Shown: in pieces, positions 54,932-62,993 of the stretch
Layout: the number at the start of each line of letters is the position of its first letter
How positions within the stretch are numbered: the first letter of the stretch is position 1
NCBI RefSeq assembly: GCF_003071065.1
Contig: NZ_QCXX01000004.1
Coordinates: forward strand, 186,614 to 250,613
Origin: Sphingobacterium athyrii
GTDB taxonomy: Bacteria; Bacteroidota; Bacteroidia; Sphingobacteriales; Sphingobacteriaceae
Length of the DNA stretch: 64,000 nucleotides
Direction: 5' to 3'
The notes under the pieces: generated by a model
The model's database searches: none
Told to the model about the DNA's origin: nothing
What the model saw: the letters and a program-made list of their open reading frames with translations, nothing else
Program-made: the position numbers and the translations under genes

Positions 54932-55345
54932 ATGAGTTCTTTTTTAACGAGAATTAAGGTTATTGCTGATAGAGAGGGATTAAGTGTAACAGCGTTTGAA
55001 TCGGCTATTGGAGCCAGTAGAGGCGTATTTACACGTGCCTTGGCGAATAATACAGATGTTCAGGCTAAATGGCTGATTAGTATCGTCGAAAAATATCCTG
55101 AATATTCGTCGGAGTGGTTATTGAAGGGGGAAGGGGAAATGCTTAAGCCTGTTTTAGCTAAGGAGGACGAAGAGACGTATTTAACACCAGATTTGGAAAG
55201 AATCACAAATGGTGAGATTAATGCATTAAAGCAATTAATTTCGTCACAAAATATCACTATTAAATCTCAGGAAAAGACAATTATATCTTTGGAGCGATTA
55301 TTATTGTCGTTGGAACGCGAGATTGAATCGCTGCGGAACAAATAG
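54932..55345 (+). CDS. CI-repressor-like HTH protein with C-terminal coiled coil (137 aa)
   Basis: A 137-residue protein. The N-terminal helix-turn-helix (FLTRIKVIADREGLSVTAFE, SAIGASRGVFTRALANN) and WLLKGEGEML resemble phage CI-type repressor N-domains. In place of a peptidase domain it ends in a coiled coil (NITIKSQEKTIISLERLLLS), which may serve for oligomerisation. Start chosen at ATG 54932; a TTG at 54926 adds two residues. Divergent from the 257-residue gene, with inverted repeats between. A second protein of the same design lies 191 bp downstream. Confidence 0.8.
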   Translation: MSSFLTRIKVIADREGLSVTAFESAIGASRGVFTRALANNTDVQAKWLISIVEKYPEYSSEWLLKGEGEMLKPVLAKEDEETYLTPDLERITNGEINALKQLISSQNITIKSQEKTIISLERLLLSLEREIESLRNK

Positions 55346-55536
55346 ATTCTAACCGGACTTTTGTTTCTTTTCGAAGTTGGAAGGTTGATTCTTATTTCCA
55401 TGGGAATAAGTTATTCAATTGCTTGGAATCAATAGAAACCACCAAGCATCGTCTTTTGCGGAGATAAACTCCTACACAAACGAGCAAGTTGGTTTATGGG
55501 TTGGGTTAGATAATAGCGTCTTAAAGTAGAATAATT

Positions 55537-55908
55537 GTGAACGTAAAAGAACGTGTATTGCTGATCGCTGAAAGAAAGGGCATCAGTAAAACTGAATTTT
55601 TTAAAGAAGTGGGGCTTTCCTATGCCAATTTTAAGGGAAGTCAGAAAAATACAGCGCTGAGTTCGGATGCAATGATTGCAATATTGACCCGCCATCCGGA
55701 TATTAGTCCTGCCTGGCTATTGTTGGGAGAAGGTAAAATGATGCGTAGCGCGGGAACCGTTAGTCCCGAACCGCAGATTGCTGCTACAAGTTCCGAAAGT
55801 TCGTCAGTTTCCAAACAATTGGTCGCCGCACTGGAGCAGACGATCAAAGCACAGGAAAAGACCATTTCCGCTTTGGAGGGGCAGGTGGTACTGCTGAATC
55901 GGAAGTAA
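55537..55908 (+). CDS. Second CI-repressor-like HTH protein with coiled coil (123 aa)
   Basis: A 123-residue paralogue of the gene at 54932: KERVLLIAERKGISKTEFFK, GLSYANFKGSQKNTALSSD and WLLLGEGKMM align with it, and the C-terminal QEKTISALEGQVVLLNRK repeats the coiled-coil end. The start codon is GTG at 55537; no ATG precedes the HTH. Sharing both ends but differing in the linker suggests an old tandem duplication, perhaps giving two regulators with different operators. Confidence 0.8.
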   Translation: MNVKERVLLIAERKGISKTEFFKEVGLSYANFKGSQKNTALSSDAMIAILTRHPDISPAWLLLGEGKMMRSAGTVSPEPQIAATSSESSSVSKQLVAALEQTIKAQEKTISALEGQVVLLNRK

Positions 55909-55958
55909 ACCCAATTCCCCTGTAGGCAAATCTTGCTTGTTTTTTTCTATCGTTATCT

Positions 55959-56150
55959 TTAGAAGCTTTTTCTAAGGGGAGGCATTAAACTATTTTTCCA
56001 TAGTACAGCCGCTTGATGCTTGCAATTGGAGCAGATCTGCTCTTCATTTGCGAAATAGCTGATTACAGCGATTTCCTTGGCCCTTTTTTTGCCTATTTTT
56101 GTATAGAGAAAGTACATTAGCCCGTTGGCCTTATATGCTGAGATGTTCAT
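55959..56150 (-). CDS. Possible 63-residue protein with a CxxC pair
   Basis: A short frame starting MNISAYKANGLMYFLYTKIG and containing CSNCKHQAAVLW, with codon use that looks plausible. No recognised family and no clear promoter. It may be a small gene or a decayed fragment. The remaining bases of 55909-56227 show nothing more. Confidence 0.3.
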   Translation of the reverse strand: MNISAYKANGLMYFLYTKIGKKRAKEIAVISYFANEEQICSNCKHQAAVLWKNSLMPPLRKSF

Positions 56151-56227
56151 ACCATAAGATAGGACGCTCCATTTTAATGCCTTTGGTCAATGCTCATCTG
56201 CATTGCTATTTAAAGAAATGAAGCTAT

Positions 56228-57448
56228 ATGTTTAGAAAAGTATTACTCCTGTGCTGTATCCTATACAGTTGTTTTTTGAACCGAAACATGGCGCAGTCGA
56301 CGGGTGAAAGATCTGTGTATACATCCAAGTGGGGCTACCTCTACCGTGAAGCGGAAAATAAAAAGGACCGTCTGGGGGTATTTGCCACCGAGGCGGCTGT
56401 TTACCTAATCGATTCGACTCAAACCCAATATAAAGTACAGGTCAATAACGGTGATATCGGCTTTATCGACCGGCAGCCGCTGAAGAAATTCATGGACGGA
56501 AAAAAATCAGCAGATGAACCTGCGCAGTATTTTTATCGGGGTACCGAGGGTTATCAGTGCCCGCATTATTATGTACGTGTCGCCGAACTGCGTGTCCGTA
56601 AAGCACCGACCACAACAAGCCTTGCTGTTCGTCGCGCATCGCTCAATGAGCTGTTATGCATTGATTATGTTCCTTTATATACCGACGGTTGGGTGTATAT
56701 CGGCGATCATTTTCATGAAAATCCTGAATATGTGCAATTGAAGTTCTTAGGCTCGGAACTGACCTACGATAAAGTGCTGAAAGATTATTTGGCGGTAAAG
56801 GGCAAGGATCAGGAAGAAGAACTGGTGCAGGTGGGAAGATTGCGCGAGCTGGCCTGGAGGAGGGAGGAAAACCTGAAACAAGCCCTGTCCTATTGGAAGG
56901 AATCTTATGCCGCTTATGGGATCGAAAATTCGAAAGTCGATATTGATTTTGAATTGTTATTGGCGAGTAAATTGGATAAGAAGCCAGATTTTGAAGCGTA
57001 TGAAAGGAAAATGAAGACGCTGAACTTGCATTTTATCTGGAAAGGGATATCCCTCGTCGACGGGGAAATCAAGGATGCGCAGATGAACCAGTTGAAGATG
57101 CAACGTGTAGCGGATATACCGGATATGTCTGAATGTGGCTGGGAACCGCGTTATTTTTATAAAACCCCGAACATGATCGTGGCTTTTGAGGAGAACTACA
57201 AAAAGAAGATCGTCGGTACAGTCTATAAACTATATTTTACGGACGGTGAGATCTTAGCACTAGGGGATCAACGTATGGATGCCAACTACGATGAAAGGGA
57301 TTTTATCAATCATTTTGGTGATATGATTTCTACGAATATGGTCGAAGAGCCTCATGTGTACCGTTTTCAAAATGGCGATGCAGGCCAACTGATCATCACG
57401 TTTAAAGATGGTAAACTGTTTCGTTATGACTGCATGTATTATTGTTAG
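56228..57448 (+). CDS. Secreted protein with two SH3-like domains (406 aa)
   Basis: A 406-residue exported protein (signal peptide MFRKVLLLCCILYSCFLN, ending near NMAQS). Residues about 28-90 and 105-165 resemble bacterial SH3-like (SH3b) domains: GYLYREAENKKDRLGVFATE, VNNGDIGFIDRQPLKKF, then VRVAELRVRKAPTTTSLAVR and DGWVYIGDH. The C-terminal half (about 190-406) is unrecognised, mixed alpha/beta and ends in Cys. SH3b domains often bind peptidoglycan. A hairpin follows the stop. Confidence 0.75.
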   Translation: MFRKVLLLCCILYSCFLNRNMAQSTGERSVYTSKWGYLYREAENKKDRLGVFATEAAVYLIDSTQTQYKVQVNNGDIGFIDRQPLKKFMDGKKSADEPAQYFYRGTEGYQCPHYYVRVAELRVRKAPTTTSLAVRRASLNELLCIDYVPLYTDGWVYIGDHFHENPEYVQLKFLGSELTYDKVLKDYLAVKGKDQEEELVQVGRLRELAWRREENLKQALSYWKESYAAYGIENSKVDIDFELLLASKLDKKPDFEAYERKMKTLNLHFIWKGISLVDGEIKDAQMNQLKMQRVADIPDMSECGWEPRYFYKTPNMIVAFEENYKKKIVGTVYKLYFTDGEILALGDQRMDANYDERDFINHFGDMISTNMVEEPHVYRFQNGDAGQLIITFKDGKLFRYDCMYYC

Positions 57449-57524
57449 CCAACCAGAACAAAATACTCAATAAAGCGATGTGCCTTAGAAGGATTTTCTG
57501 TTCTTAGGCGCATTGTAAATAAAT

Positions 57525-57552
57525 AAGGACCTGTGTTGAGCAGGTCCTTGTT
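57525..57552. terminator. Hairpin between convergent genes
   Basis: AAGGACCTG (57525-57533) pairs with CAGGTCCTT (57541-57549), loop TGTTGAG. The T-run on either side is weak. A second, imperfect stem lies at about 57478-57513. Confidence 0.55.
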
Positions 57553-57572
57553 CGTTTCTATTATTTCTATTG

Positions 57573-58268
57573 CTAGATTACTTCCATTTCAAAAAGTCTG
57601 GCAATGTGTCCACGCAGTTTTTCCTTCACTTCTTCCATATCAACTTCTTGGCCAAGTTCACGTTTCAGTGAGGTGACGTCCTTGTCGTCGATACCACAGG
57701 GAATGATATTGCTAAAATAGTCAAGATCTGTATTGACGTTAAAGGCAAATCCATGCATGGTGACCCAGCGTGAGGCGCGCACGCCCATCGCACAGATCTT
57801 GCGGGCTGTGGGCTTATCCGGTTCAATCCAGACTCCGGTAAATCCGGGGTATCTGCCAGCCGGAACGCCATAATCGGCGCAGGTCAGGATGATCGCTTCT
57901 TCCAATGTCCTTAAATAAAGGTGGATATCGGTAAAGAAATTGTCGAGATCCAGAATCGGATATCCTACAATCTGGCCCGGTCCATGGTAGGTGATATCAC
58001 CGCCACGGTTGATCTTATAAAATTTTGCTTCTTTTTCTTCAAGACCTTTCTCATCCAGGAGCAGGTATTCTTCGTGCCCGCTTTTTCCTAAGGTATAGAC
58101 ATGGGGGTGGGCTGTAAAAATCAGGTAATTTGGAGTCTCTATCGCTGTCGCATTCACCCGATTGTCGTGTTTGACGTCTAATACGCCCTTAAAGATAGAC
58201 TCTTGTCTGTCCCAGGCTTCTTGATAGTCTACAAGTCCCCAGTCTTGGAACTGCACCACTTTATTCAT
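57573..58268 (-). CDS. lipB: Lipoyl(octanoyl) transferase LipB
   Basis: Transfers octanoate from acyl carrier protein to lipoyl domains, the first step of lipoate attachment. The 231 residues include RGGDITYHGPGQIVGYPILD (the LipB signature), ARKICAMGVRASRWVTMHGF with the acid/base Lys, and NIIPCGI with the nucleophile Cys. Complete length. hflX lies upstream on the same strand, with 59 bp and a hairpin between. Confidence 0.96.
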   Translation of the reverse strand: MNKVVQFQDWGLVDYQEAWDRQESIFKGVLDVKHDNRVNATAIETPNYLIFTAHPHVYTLGKSGHEEYLLLDEKGLEEKEAKFYKINRGGDITYHGPGQIVGYPILDLDNFFTDIHLYLRTLEEAIILTCADYGVPAGRYPGFTGVWIEPDKPTARKICAMGVRASRWVTMHGFAFNVNTDLDYFSNIIPCGIDDKDVTSLKRELGQEVDMEEVKEKLRGHIARLFEMEVI

Positions 58269-58287
58269 TGCTTATTTTAATTTAAGA

Positions 58288-58312
58288 AGCGGATCGTCAG
58301 AAACGATCCGCT
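58288..58312. terminator. Hairpin between hflX and lipB
   Basis: AGCGGATCGT (58288-58297) and ACGATCCGCT (58303-58312) form a perfect 10-bp stem, loop CAGAA. On the minus strand TTCTTAAATTAAAAT follows, so it could partly terminate hflX transcription before lipB. Confidence 0.6.
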
Positions 58313-58327
58313 GTCATGTTTGTCAAA

Positions 58328-59518
58328 TTAATACAACAGGTTGTTGTAGGGATAACGTTCATTATGCATCTTCACAATAATATCGTAAAGTTTTTGTTTG
58401 AACTCTTCAATATTAGTCTTGTTTGTTGCAGAAAGGAAGATCGCCGGATCGGAGTTTTTCGCCATCCAAGAATTGCGGAAATCATCCAATGTAATCTCGA
58501 CCTCTTCACCATCATGTCCTTCTTCAACGGCTGGTTTGTACAGGTCAATCTTGTTGAATACCGTAATAACGGGCTTATCTAAAGCTTTCAGATCTTTCAA
58601 TGTTTCATTTACTGCCTGAATATGGTCCTCAAAGTTGGGGTGTGAGATATCCACTACATGGATCAGCACATCTGCTTCTCTGACTTCGTCCAGTGTAGAT
58701 TTGAAACACTCCACCAAGTGATGCGGTAATTTGCGGATAAAACCGACCGTATCAGACAGCAGGAACGGTAGGTTGTCGATAACGACTTTACGTACTGTCG
58801 TGTCCAATGTTGCGAAGAGTTTGTTTTCGATCAACACATCGGATTTAGAGATCATGTTCATGATCGTTGATTTGCCGACATTCGTATAGCCCACCAGAGC
58901 TACGCGGATCATTTCGCCACGGTTTTTGCGCTGGGTTTCATTTTGCTTGTCGATCGCCTTCAATCTCTCCTTGAACAGGGAAATTTTATCGAGGATAATC
59001 CGTCTATCCGTTTCGATCTGCGACTCACCGGGACCACGCATACCGATACCCCCACGTTGGCGTTCCAAGTGGGTCCAAAGTCGGGTCAGTCGTGGTAATA
59101 GGTATTGTAATTGCGCCAATTCTACCTGAGTTTTTGCCTGTGCAGTTTTTGCATGTCGGGCGAAGATATCCAGGATCAGATTGGAACGGTCCAAGATTTT
59201 GCGTTTGAGCTCTTTTTCGATATTACGCAATTGGGATGGGGATAGCTCATCGTCAAAGACAACAATGTCGATCTCTTCCGCTTCAACATAAGCTTTGATC
59301 TCTTCAAGTTTTCCGCTACCGACAAATGTTGCTCTATCGGGAAAAGCTAATTTCTGTGTAAACATTCCTTTGGTCTCACCGCCGGCAGTCTGCACAAGAA
59401 ATTCGAGTTCCTCCAGGTATTCCTTCGCTTTTGCTTCCGTTACGCCCTGAGTGATCACACTCACCAAGACGGCTGTTTCGGGTTTTATTGCTGTATCGTG
59501 TATTTTAATTCTGGCCAT
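58328..59518 (-). CDS. hflX: GTPase HflX
   Basis: A 396-residue ribosome-associated GTPase that splits stalled ribosomes under stress. The N-terminal HflX domain (about 1-195) ends with RGGIGMRGPGESQIETDRR. The G domain has G1 GYTNVGKSTIM, G3 DTVGFIRKLPHHLV and G4 NKID. An acidic insert (EEGHDGEEVEI) follows G4. Possible minus-strand promoter: TTG (59789-59787) and TATTTTTG (59766-59759), spacing 20 bp. Confidence 0.95.
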   Translation of the reverse strand: MARIKIHDTAIKPETAVLVSVITQGVTEAKAKEYLEELEFLVQTAGGETKGMFTQKLAFPDRATFVGSGKLEEIKAYVEAEEIDIVVFDDELSPSQLRNIEKELKRKILDRSNLILDIFARHAKTAQAKTQVELAQLQYLLPRLTRLWTHLERQRGGIGMRGPGESQIETDRRIILDKISLFKERLKAIDKQNETQRKNRGEMIRVALVGYTNVGKSTIMNMISKSDVLIENKLFATLDTTVRKVVIDNLPFLLSDTVGFIRKLPHHLVECFKSTLDEVREADVLIHVVDISHPNFEDHIQAVNETLKDLKALDKPVITVFNKIDLYKPAVEEGHDGEEVEITLDDFRNSWMAKNSDPAIFLSATNKTNIEEFKQKLYDIIVKMHNERYPYNNLLY

Positions 59519-60068
59519 TTTGTACTATTAAGTATATTGTAGCGTATGGAGCGCGTCCGGCTATTCATTCATAGCGACCGTCTGTCTCTTATCATACTTC
59601 CACTTTTAATTGTTGTTTTGAAAAGGTGAATTTAAGAAAATCCAATAAGTTTTTTGTGATTTTTGCTTACCAGGGCAACTCAAATAAGTAAGCGGTCAGT
59701 CGCCATCTTTTGCCTAGTAAAAGAAGGGGATATTTTCTATATCATGTTCATAATGATACAAAAATAAATAATTTTGATTTTATATACAAATGAATTGAGC
59801 GCTGTTCGCCTATAAGTTATTTATGACGGTTTGTTTACTTTATTGATCATCGGGTCTCAGGGGAATGGAACTCTAAAAGGTTGTATGTTGCTTGGACGAT
59901 GGTAGAGAATACCTTTGGTAGGTTCCTTGGATCTATTGCGGGCTGGACCGCGTCAAATAGCTTATTGGATATTGATCTGAGTGGGTAATGGCATTGTCAG
60001 ATGGATTGTGCCGAACAGTTATCGTTCTAATTTTGAATTTGAGCGGGTCAATGCTGCCCCGATGGTGA
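59519..60068. other. Intergenic region between recG and hflX
   Basis: About 550 bp without a convincing gene. It contains the candidate hflX promoter at 59759-59789 and AT-rich sequence. A short plus-strand frame at about 59898-59988 reads MVENTFGRFLGSIAGW, weakly like a transposase C-terminal end, but is too short to call. No terminator for recG was found. Confidence 0.5.
59759..59789 (-). promoter_or_regulatory. Candidate hflX promoter
   Basis: On the minus strand TTG (59789-59787) and TATTTTTG (59766-59759) match TTG-N20-TAnnTTTG. It lies about 240 bp from the hflX start, so a long leader would result. Confidence 0.45.
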
Positions 60069-62174
60069 TCAGGATATTTTGTCCCAGGCAATACCATCTG
60101 ATTTCCGCGCCAAAAAGCTTCGGAGCAGGTAGTTTTTTTCGCTTTGAAGCATGGGGTCTTCTTTGAATATGGCGATCACGGTATTTCTGCAATCGGTCAA
60201 TAAGGCCTGATCCGTGGCTAGGTTGGCCATCTTGAGGTCAAGTACGCCCGATTGCTGTGTGCCGGAGATATCACCCGGGCCACGCAATTCTAAGTCAACT
60301 TCGGCGATTTCAAAACCGTCATTGGTGCGCACCATGGTATCCAGCCGGAGACGGCCTTCTTTGCTGAGCTTATTGCCCGACATCAGGATACAAAAGGATT
60401 GTTCGGCCCCACGCCCCACACGTCCCCGTAATTGATGGAGTTGGGAGAGGCCAAACCGTTCGGAGTTTTCGATGACCATGACCGATGCATTGGGTACATT
60501 GACGCCAACTTCAATTACGGTTGTTGCCACCATTATCTGTGTTTCATGCTTCACAAAACGCTGCATCTCAAAATCCTTATCTTTCACGGGCATCTTGCCA
60601 TGGACAATGCTGATCTTATATTGCGGAAGGGGAAATTCGCGCTGTAAATTCTCCAGCCCTGCTTCTAAATAAATCAAGTCCAGTTTTTCACTTTCTTTGA
60701 TCAGTGGATAGACGAGATACACCTGTCTCCCTTTGGCGATTTCCTCACGCATAAAGCCAAACATGCGTAGGCGGGAGCTTTCAAAGAAGTGCACCGTCTT
60801 AATAGGCTTACGTCCTGCCGGGAGTTCGTCGATCACCGAGATATCAAGGTCGCCATACATGGTCATGGCCAGTGTCCGTGGAATGGGGGTGGCTGTCATG
60901 ACGAGCATATGTGGTGGAATAACATTTTTACGCCAGAGTTTGGCCCGTTGCTCTACACCAAAACGGTGCTGTTCGTCAATAACGACGAAGCCAAGGTTTT
61001 TGAATTGTACTTTGTCTTCAATCAGTGCATGGGTACCGATCAGGATGTCGAGCGAGCCATCTTCGAGCGCTTGATGGATCAGCCGACGTTCTTTGGTACC
61101 GGTTGATCCCGTGAGCAGCTTGATGCTGACGAGATCATCGCCGACAAGCTGTTTGAGTCCGTGGTAATGCTGTGTGGCCAAGATCTCGGTCGGTGCCATC
61201 ATACAGGCCTGAAAGCCGTTGTCGACCGCGAGCAGCATGCTCATCAGGGCAACGACCGTTTTGCCGGAACCCACGTCGCCCTGCACGAGACGGTTCATCT
61301 GCGCGCCGGTATTGGTATCGATACGGATTTCTTTAATAACACGTTTCTGCGCCCCCGTCAACGGGAATGGAAGCCGCTCATTGAAAAAAGTGTTGAACTT
61401 TTCGCCTACTTTATTGAAGCGCTGTCCCCTGAATTTCTGCGTGTTCAGTTGTTTGTTGTTGAGCAGTTTGAGCTGGATGAAAAACAGTTCTTCAAATTTG
61501 ATCCTTTTGATCGCCTGATTCAATTCCTTCTGGTTGCTCGGGAAGTGAATGGAGGCTAAAGCCTGCTGGCGGGAAATTAACTGATGTTTTGCTAGTATTT
61601 CCTGGGGAATCGTTTCATCGATGCTCCGAAATACGGTCTCCAAAGCCGTCTGTTGCAAGCGTTGGATGCCCTTGGTGTCCAGATTGAATTTTTTGAGTTT
61701 CTCGGTGGAGGAATAGACGGGTTGTAAGCTCATGTTGCCCGCCTGCTTGACCTGTGGATTGTACAGGTCCATTTCGGGATGGGTAATGGACAGCTGTCCA
61801 TTAAATTCGCTGGGCTTGCCATAAATGATATAGGCCGAACCTACTTTCAATGACTTTTGGAGCCAAGGAATGGACTGGAACCAGACGAGTTCCATCGAGC
61901 CGGTTTCATCCTTGAATGAGCCGACAAGGCGCTTGGTCCTTTTTTCGCCCACGAGCTGTAAGGAAACCAGCCGCCCCAAGACCTGTGCTGCCATCATATC
62001 GGGGTGCAGCTTCCGTATCTTGTGGAATTCTGTACGGTCGATATAGCGGAAGGGGTATTGGGTCAACAGATCACCAATGGTAAATACCTGTAACTCTTTT
62101 TTGAGCACATCTGCCTTTTGGGGACCTACACCTTTGAGGTATTCTATTGGGGTAATTAAACTTAATTCAGCCAT
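60069..62174 (-). CDS. recG: ATP-dependent DNA helicase RecG
   Basis: Regresses stalled replication forks and branch-migrates Holliday junctions. The 701 residues carry an N-terminal wedge/OB domain (KADVLKKELQVFTIGDLLTQ), helicase motif I GDVGSGKTVVAL, APTEILATQHY, motif II DEQH (VVIDEQHRFGVEQR), motif III TATPIPRTLA, and motif VI QLRGRVGRGAEQSFC, with the C-terminal RecG tail. The start is ATG 62174. Its start codon lies in the second arm of a perfect 8-bp hairpin (62169-62189), which may limit translation. Confidence 0.96.
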   Translation of the reverse strand: MAELSLITPIEYLKGVGPQKADVLKKELQVFTIGDLLTQYPFRYIDRTEFHKIRKLHPDMMAAQVLGRLVSLQLVGEKRTKRLVGSFKDETGSMELVWFQSIPWLQKSLKVGSAYIIYGKPSEFNGQLSITHPEMDLYNPQVKQAGNMSLQPVYSSTEKLKKFNLDTKGIQRLQQTALETVFRSIDETIPQEILAKHQLISRQQALASIHFPSNQKELNQAIKRIKFEELFFIQLKLLNNKQLNTQKFRGQRFNKVGEKFNTFFNERLPFPLTGAQKRVIKEIRIDTNTGAQMNRLVQGDVGSGKTVVALMSMLLAVDNGFQACMMAPTEILATQHYHGLKQLVGDDLVSIKLLTGSTGTKERRLIHQALEDGSLDILIGTHALIEDKVQFKNLGFVVIDEQHRFGVEQRAKLWRKNVIPPHMLVMTATPIPRTLAMTMYGDLDISVIDELPAGRKPIKTVHFFESSRLRMFGFMREEIAKGRQVYLVYPLIKESEKLDLIYLEAGLENLQREFPLPQYKISIVHGKMPVKDKDFEMQRFVKHETQIMVATTVIEVGVNVPNASVMVIENSERFGLSQLHQLRGRVGRGAEQSFCILMSGNKLSKEGRLRLDTMVRTNDGFEIAEVDLELRGPGDISGTQQSGVLDLKMANLATDQALLTDCRNTVIAIFKEDPMLQSEKNYLLRSFLARKSDGIAWDKIS

Positions 62175-62189
62175 TCTTCTCGAATGGCT
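62169..62189 (-). promoter_or_regulatory. Hairpin enclosing the recG start codon
   Basis: On the minus strand AGCCATTC, loop GAGAA, GAATGGCT. The ATG (62174-62172) sits in the 3' arm and the purine-rich loop stands where a ribosome-binding site would be. It could reduce recG initiation. Confidence 0.5.
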
Positions 62190-62349
62190 AAAATACGAAA
62201 AATTTAATTTTTTAGGATTTATATACTTCTACAAATGGCCTACCATTCCAGCATTGAACTGATTTTTTCCGCTTTGTGCCGCGGGTCTGGCATGTTGTTT
62301 TTTACGCTCAATGGATTTAGATTCATAAAGTTTTCTGTTTTGAATCAGT

Positions 62350-62760
62350 TTATTCGTACTTAATCGTGGCCTTTCCTTCCTTGCAGATGACATCAAGCGG
62401 TTTTCGATAAGTAGTGCAATTGATCCTTGGAGCCATCATGGGCTGGTATATTTCCATCAGCTTATTATAATCATTGATCATGTTCTGTAAGGTCGTTTTA
62501 TCAACGGAACGGTGGTAGGGGATATGATTGGTGCCACATACGGTCTGGATGTCTATTATTTTCCAATCGTTTGGATCAGTACATTCTTTTGGGTTTGCCA
62601 GCGCTATAATTTTACTGTGTTTTTCATTCGAGAGCGTTTCCAGTTCTTTTTCAGTTTTTTCTTTATAGGGATTTTCGAGATGGGATTCGGATTTACAGAC
62701 GACAAATAACATGCTACATGCAAGCAAAGAGGTGAAACCTAAGATTGACAAATTTTTCAT
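62350..62760 (-). CDS. Small putative lipoprotein (136 aa)
   Basis: A 136-residue exported protein. The signal LACSMLFVVCKSE gives a lipobox cysteine at about residue 22, although the window VVC is less standard than LxGC. After a charged helical linker (NPYKEKTEKELETLSNEKHS) four cysteines (CTDP, VCGT, NCTT, ICKE) could form disulfides. No known domain. It stands alone between recG and a SusD gene. Confidence 0.7.
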   Translation of the reverse strand: MKNLSILGFTSLLACSMLFVVCKSESHLENPYKEKTEKELETLSNEKHSKIIALANPKECTDPNDWKIIDIQTVCGTNHIPYHRSVDKTTLQNMINDYNKLMEIYQPMMAPRINCTTYRKPLDVICKEGKATIKYE

Positions 62761-62934
62761 AATTGCGTGTTTGGTTTAGTCAGAGAACGGACAATTTTAA
62801 GCGAATGCTACATCGCGATTTTGAAATTTCTCTATGGTGAGATTTTTTATAACTACAGCTTATGTTGCTATGTAGAATAGGTAACATAAACAGGATCTAC
62901 TGCATGTTAAATGTTTTCTGAATGATATCGCAAG

Positions 62935-62969
62935 AACAAAAAAGCGGCTTAACGTTGTCGTTAAGCCGC
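62935..62969 (-). terminator. Intrinsic terminator of the SusD-like gene
   Basis: GCGGCTTAACG (62944-62954) and CGTTAAGCCGC (62959-62969) form an 11-bp perfect stem, loop TTGT. On the minus strand TTTTTTT follows it. Confidence 0.85.
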
Positions 62970-62993
62970 CTTAATATAGCGAAAAAATCAGTT

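Noticed and set aside
59898..59988. Transposase fragment between recG and hflX
   Set aside because: Only a few residues (VENTFG) resemble a transposase end; too short to support.
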